Of a DNA stretch of 64,000 nt, positions 48,125 to 64,000 are shown one piece after another. The position numbers and the translations under genes are program-made. Under the pieces are notes generated by a model. That model saw nothing but the letters and a program-made list of their open reading frames with translations. It ran no database searches and was not told where the DNA came from. The number at the start of each line of letters is the position of its first letter. The stretch's first letter is position 1. The DNA is from Sorex araneus (taxonomy: Eukaryota > Chordata > Mammalia > Eulipotyphla > Soricidae), in assembly GCF_027595985.1 (NCBI RefSeq), contig NC_073307.1, positions 47,780,509-47,844,508 on the forward strand, in the 5' to 3' direction.

Positions 48125-48240
48125 GTTTTGTTTGGGGGCTACTCCGGACGGTGCTCCGGAGCCCAGGGCGGTGCCTGGGATCTGACCCAGGGTTTGCACA
48201 CCAACAGCATCAGCTTCAGCCCTTTGAACTATCTCCCCAC
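48125..48240 (-). mobile_element. Old SINE fragment
   Basis: (TTTG) tail and 'gggggctactccgg' body; head 'tttgaactatctccccac'. Confidence 0.45.
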
Positions 48241-48247
48241 GAGATTT

Positions 48248-48428
48248 TTTTTTTTTTTTTTTTTGCTTTTTGGGTCACACCCGGCAATGCACAGGGGTCA
48301 TTCCTGGCTCAGGCACTCAGGAATTACCCCTGGCGGTGCTCAGGGGACCCTATGGGACGCTGGGATTCGAACCTGGGTCGGCCGCGTGCAAGGCAAACGC
48401 CCTACCCGCTGTGCTATCACTCCAGCCC
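48248..48428 (-). mobile_element. SINE type A, last before the TCOF1 promoter
   Basis: Near-consensus, with the 'caggcactcagg' variant. TSD around cgagatttt. Confidence 0.92.
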
Positions 48429-48848
48429 CGAGATTTTGTTTTTAATCCACCCAACCGAGCCAAGGTGCTAGCCCAGGGCCCCGTGCTCGGTAACGATTTT
48501 TCTCAATGAATGAATCAACTAGTGACAAACCGTCATTTCAGGATTTATGGGTCCCAAAACTATGGGAAATGACTAGACTGAGCTGGTCAGTGGAAGCCCA
48601 ATTCTAAAGAGAGACTCGGCTCAGAACGCTCAGCGATGAGAAACACCCGGCCGCAGCCCTGGGGAGCTAAAATGGAAGCTAAAGCCCTTCGCCGAGCCAG
48701 TCTGACGGATTTAAGGGTGTCACTCGGGTCCCGCCGGGCCCGGGGGCGGGGGCGGGAGAAGCACAGCTCCGACCAATCGACGGCCCCGCCGCCCCGCGAG
48801 CTCCCGCCCCTTTCCCGTGCGGGGGCGGGGCCGGCGCCTCACATACGT

Positions 48849-48867
48849 ACTACATTTCCCAGCGGGC
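48849..48867 (+). promoter_or_regulatory. ZNF143/THAP11-type motif
   Basis: ACTACATTTCCCAGCGGGC matches the long ACTACAnnTCCCAG motif typical of housekeeping promoters. It lies about 130 bases before the start codon. Confidence 0.65.
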
Positions 48868-48889
48868 CGCGCGGCGGGCCAACGAGCGG

Positions 48890-48898
48890 CCGGAAGTG
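48890..48898 (+). promoter_or_regulatory. ETS-family site
   Basis: CCGGAAGTG is a consensus GABP/ELK-type site, about 100 bases upstream of the start codon. Confidence 0.55.
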
Positions 48899-48946
48899 GG
48901 GCGCGTGAGGTCTAAGGGCACGCGGGCCGCGGCGGGCGGGGACTGA

Positions 48947-63584
<14,638 letters not shown>

Positions 63585-64000
63585 GTGAGGGCTCTGCCCA
63601 CTGCCCCACTGATGCTGGGGGGCGGGGGGCAGGGGGCGGGCTCTCACCCCCAGATCTACAGAAGTCTTCGGGGCGCCTCTGCTCAGCCTCCCTCCACACG
63701 CAGGCTCTTCTCGGCACACTCTCGGGGGCATCCTGAGGTGACCTGTGCGGCCCACGAGCTCTGCTCTCCCTCATTGTCGGGTGTTCTGGAGGCCCCCTGC
63801 AGGCCGACTGCAGACCGTGGAAGGTCTAGAGAGTGTGTGGAGGGGGGGAAGGGGTGGGCTAGGTGAAGCTTTGCAGGCAGAGGAGCCGGCCTGCGGCAGG
63901 GTGAGGGGTGGTGTGGGTGTGGCTCAGGTAGCATCCCGGGGGCATTCTTACAAGTGACAGAAGCCAGGCGCTGGAGAGAGCGCTCGCCCAGCATACAGCC
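63585..64000 (+). other. TCOF1 intron 12, 5' part
   Basis: GC-rich. The last 35 bases ('ggcgctggagagagcgctcg') look like the start of an old SINE cut by the window edge. Confidence 0.7.

Overview
The window is mammalian nuclear DNA, most likely from a shrew (Soricidae, Sorex-like). I infer this from dozens of tRNA-derived SINEs that look like the shrew SOR family as I remember it; I could not search a repeat library. They have an intact A box/B box head, then a fixed body ending in a GTGTGACCC motif and an A-rich tail. The one gene I can support is the 5' half of TCOF1 (treacle, a nucleolar rRNA-synthesis and ribosome-biogenesis factor) on the + strand. It runs from a CpG-island promoter near 48.7-49.0 kb to the window edge.

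Layout. From 1 to about 48.6 kb the DNA is intergenic. I find no convincing exon, RNA gene or processed pseudogene there. In the human genome the neighbour upstream of TCOF1 is ARSI, tens of kb away, which fits an empty stretch; no sulfatase-like reading frame is seen. The DNA is filled with repeats: SINE type A (common body), SINE type B (same tRNA-like head, different body built around a repeated GGCAAGCTACC motif), L1 3' ends (often antisense), older MIR, L2-like and unassigned repeats, and long microsatellites. Between these lie SINE-poor blocks (notably 27.3-29.5, 34.5-36.0, 38.0-39.5 and 44.6-47.0 kb) that may hold regulatory sequence.

TCOF1. Twelve coding exons can be joined without a frame break (630 codons): a LisH-type N-terminus (exons 1-2), a lysine-rich and acidic region (exons 3-6), then six symmetrical phase 0-0 exons. 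Each of these six encodes one treacle repeat, a basic Ala/Pro/Lys part followed by a Ser/Glu/Asp block of the kind phosphorylated by CK2. The gene continues past the window. The repeat-exon cluster is very compact (introns down to 84 and 86 bases) and holds a decayed relic of one further repeat exon.

Most notable observations: the dead repeat exon in intron 10, a possible extra acidic exon in intron 3, two places where successive SINEs used the same target site, a 143-bp direct duplication flanking a 430-bp pyrimidine satellite, and a SINE/L1 mosaic in intron 6. I saw no previously undescribed gene system.

Note on terms: 'type A' and 'type B' are my labels. 'TSD' means target-site duplication. 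'Old SINE' means a clearly related but divergent copy whose ends are approximate.
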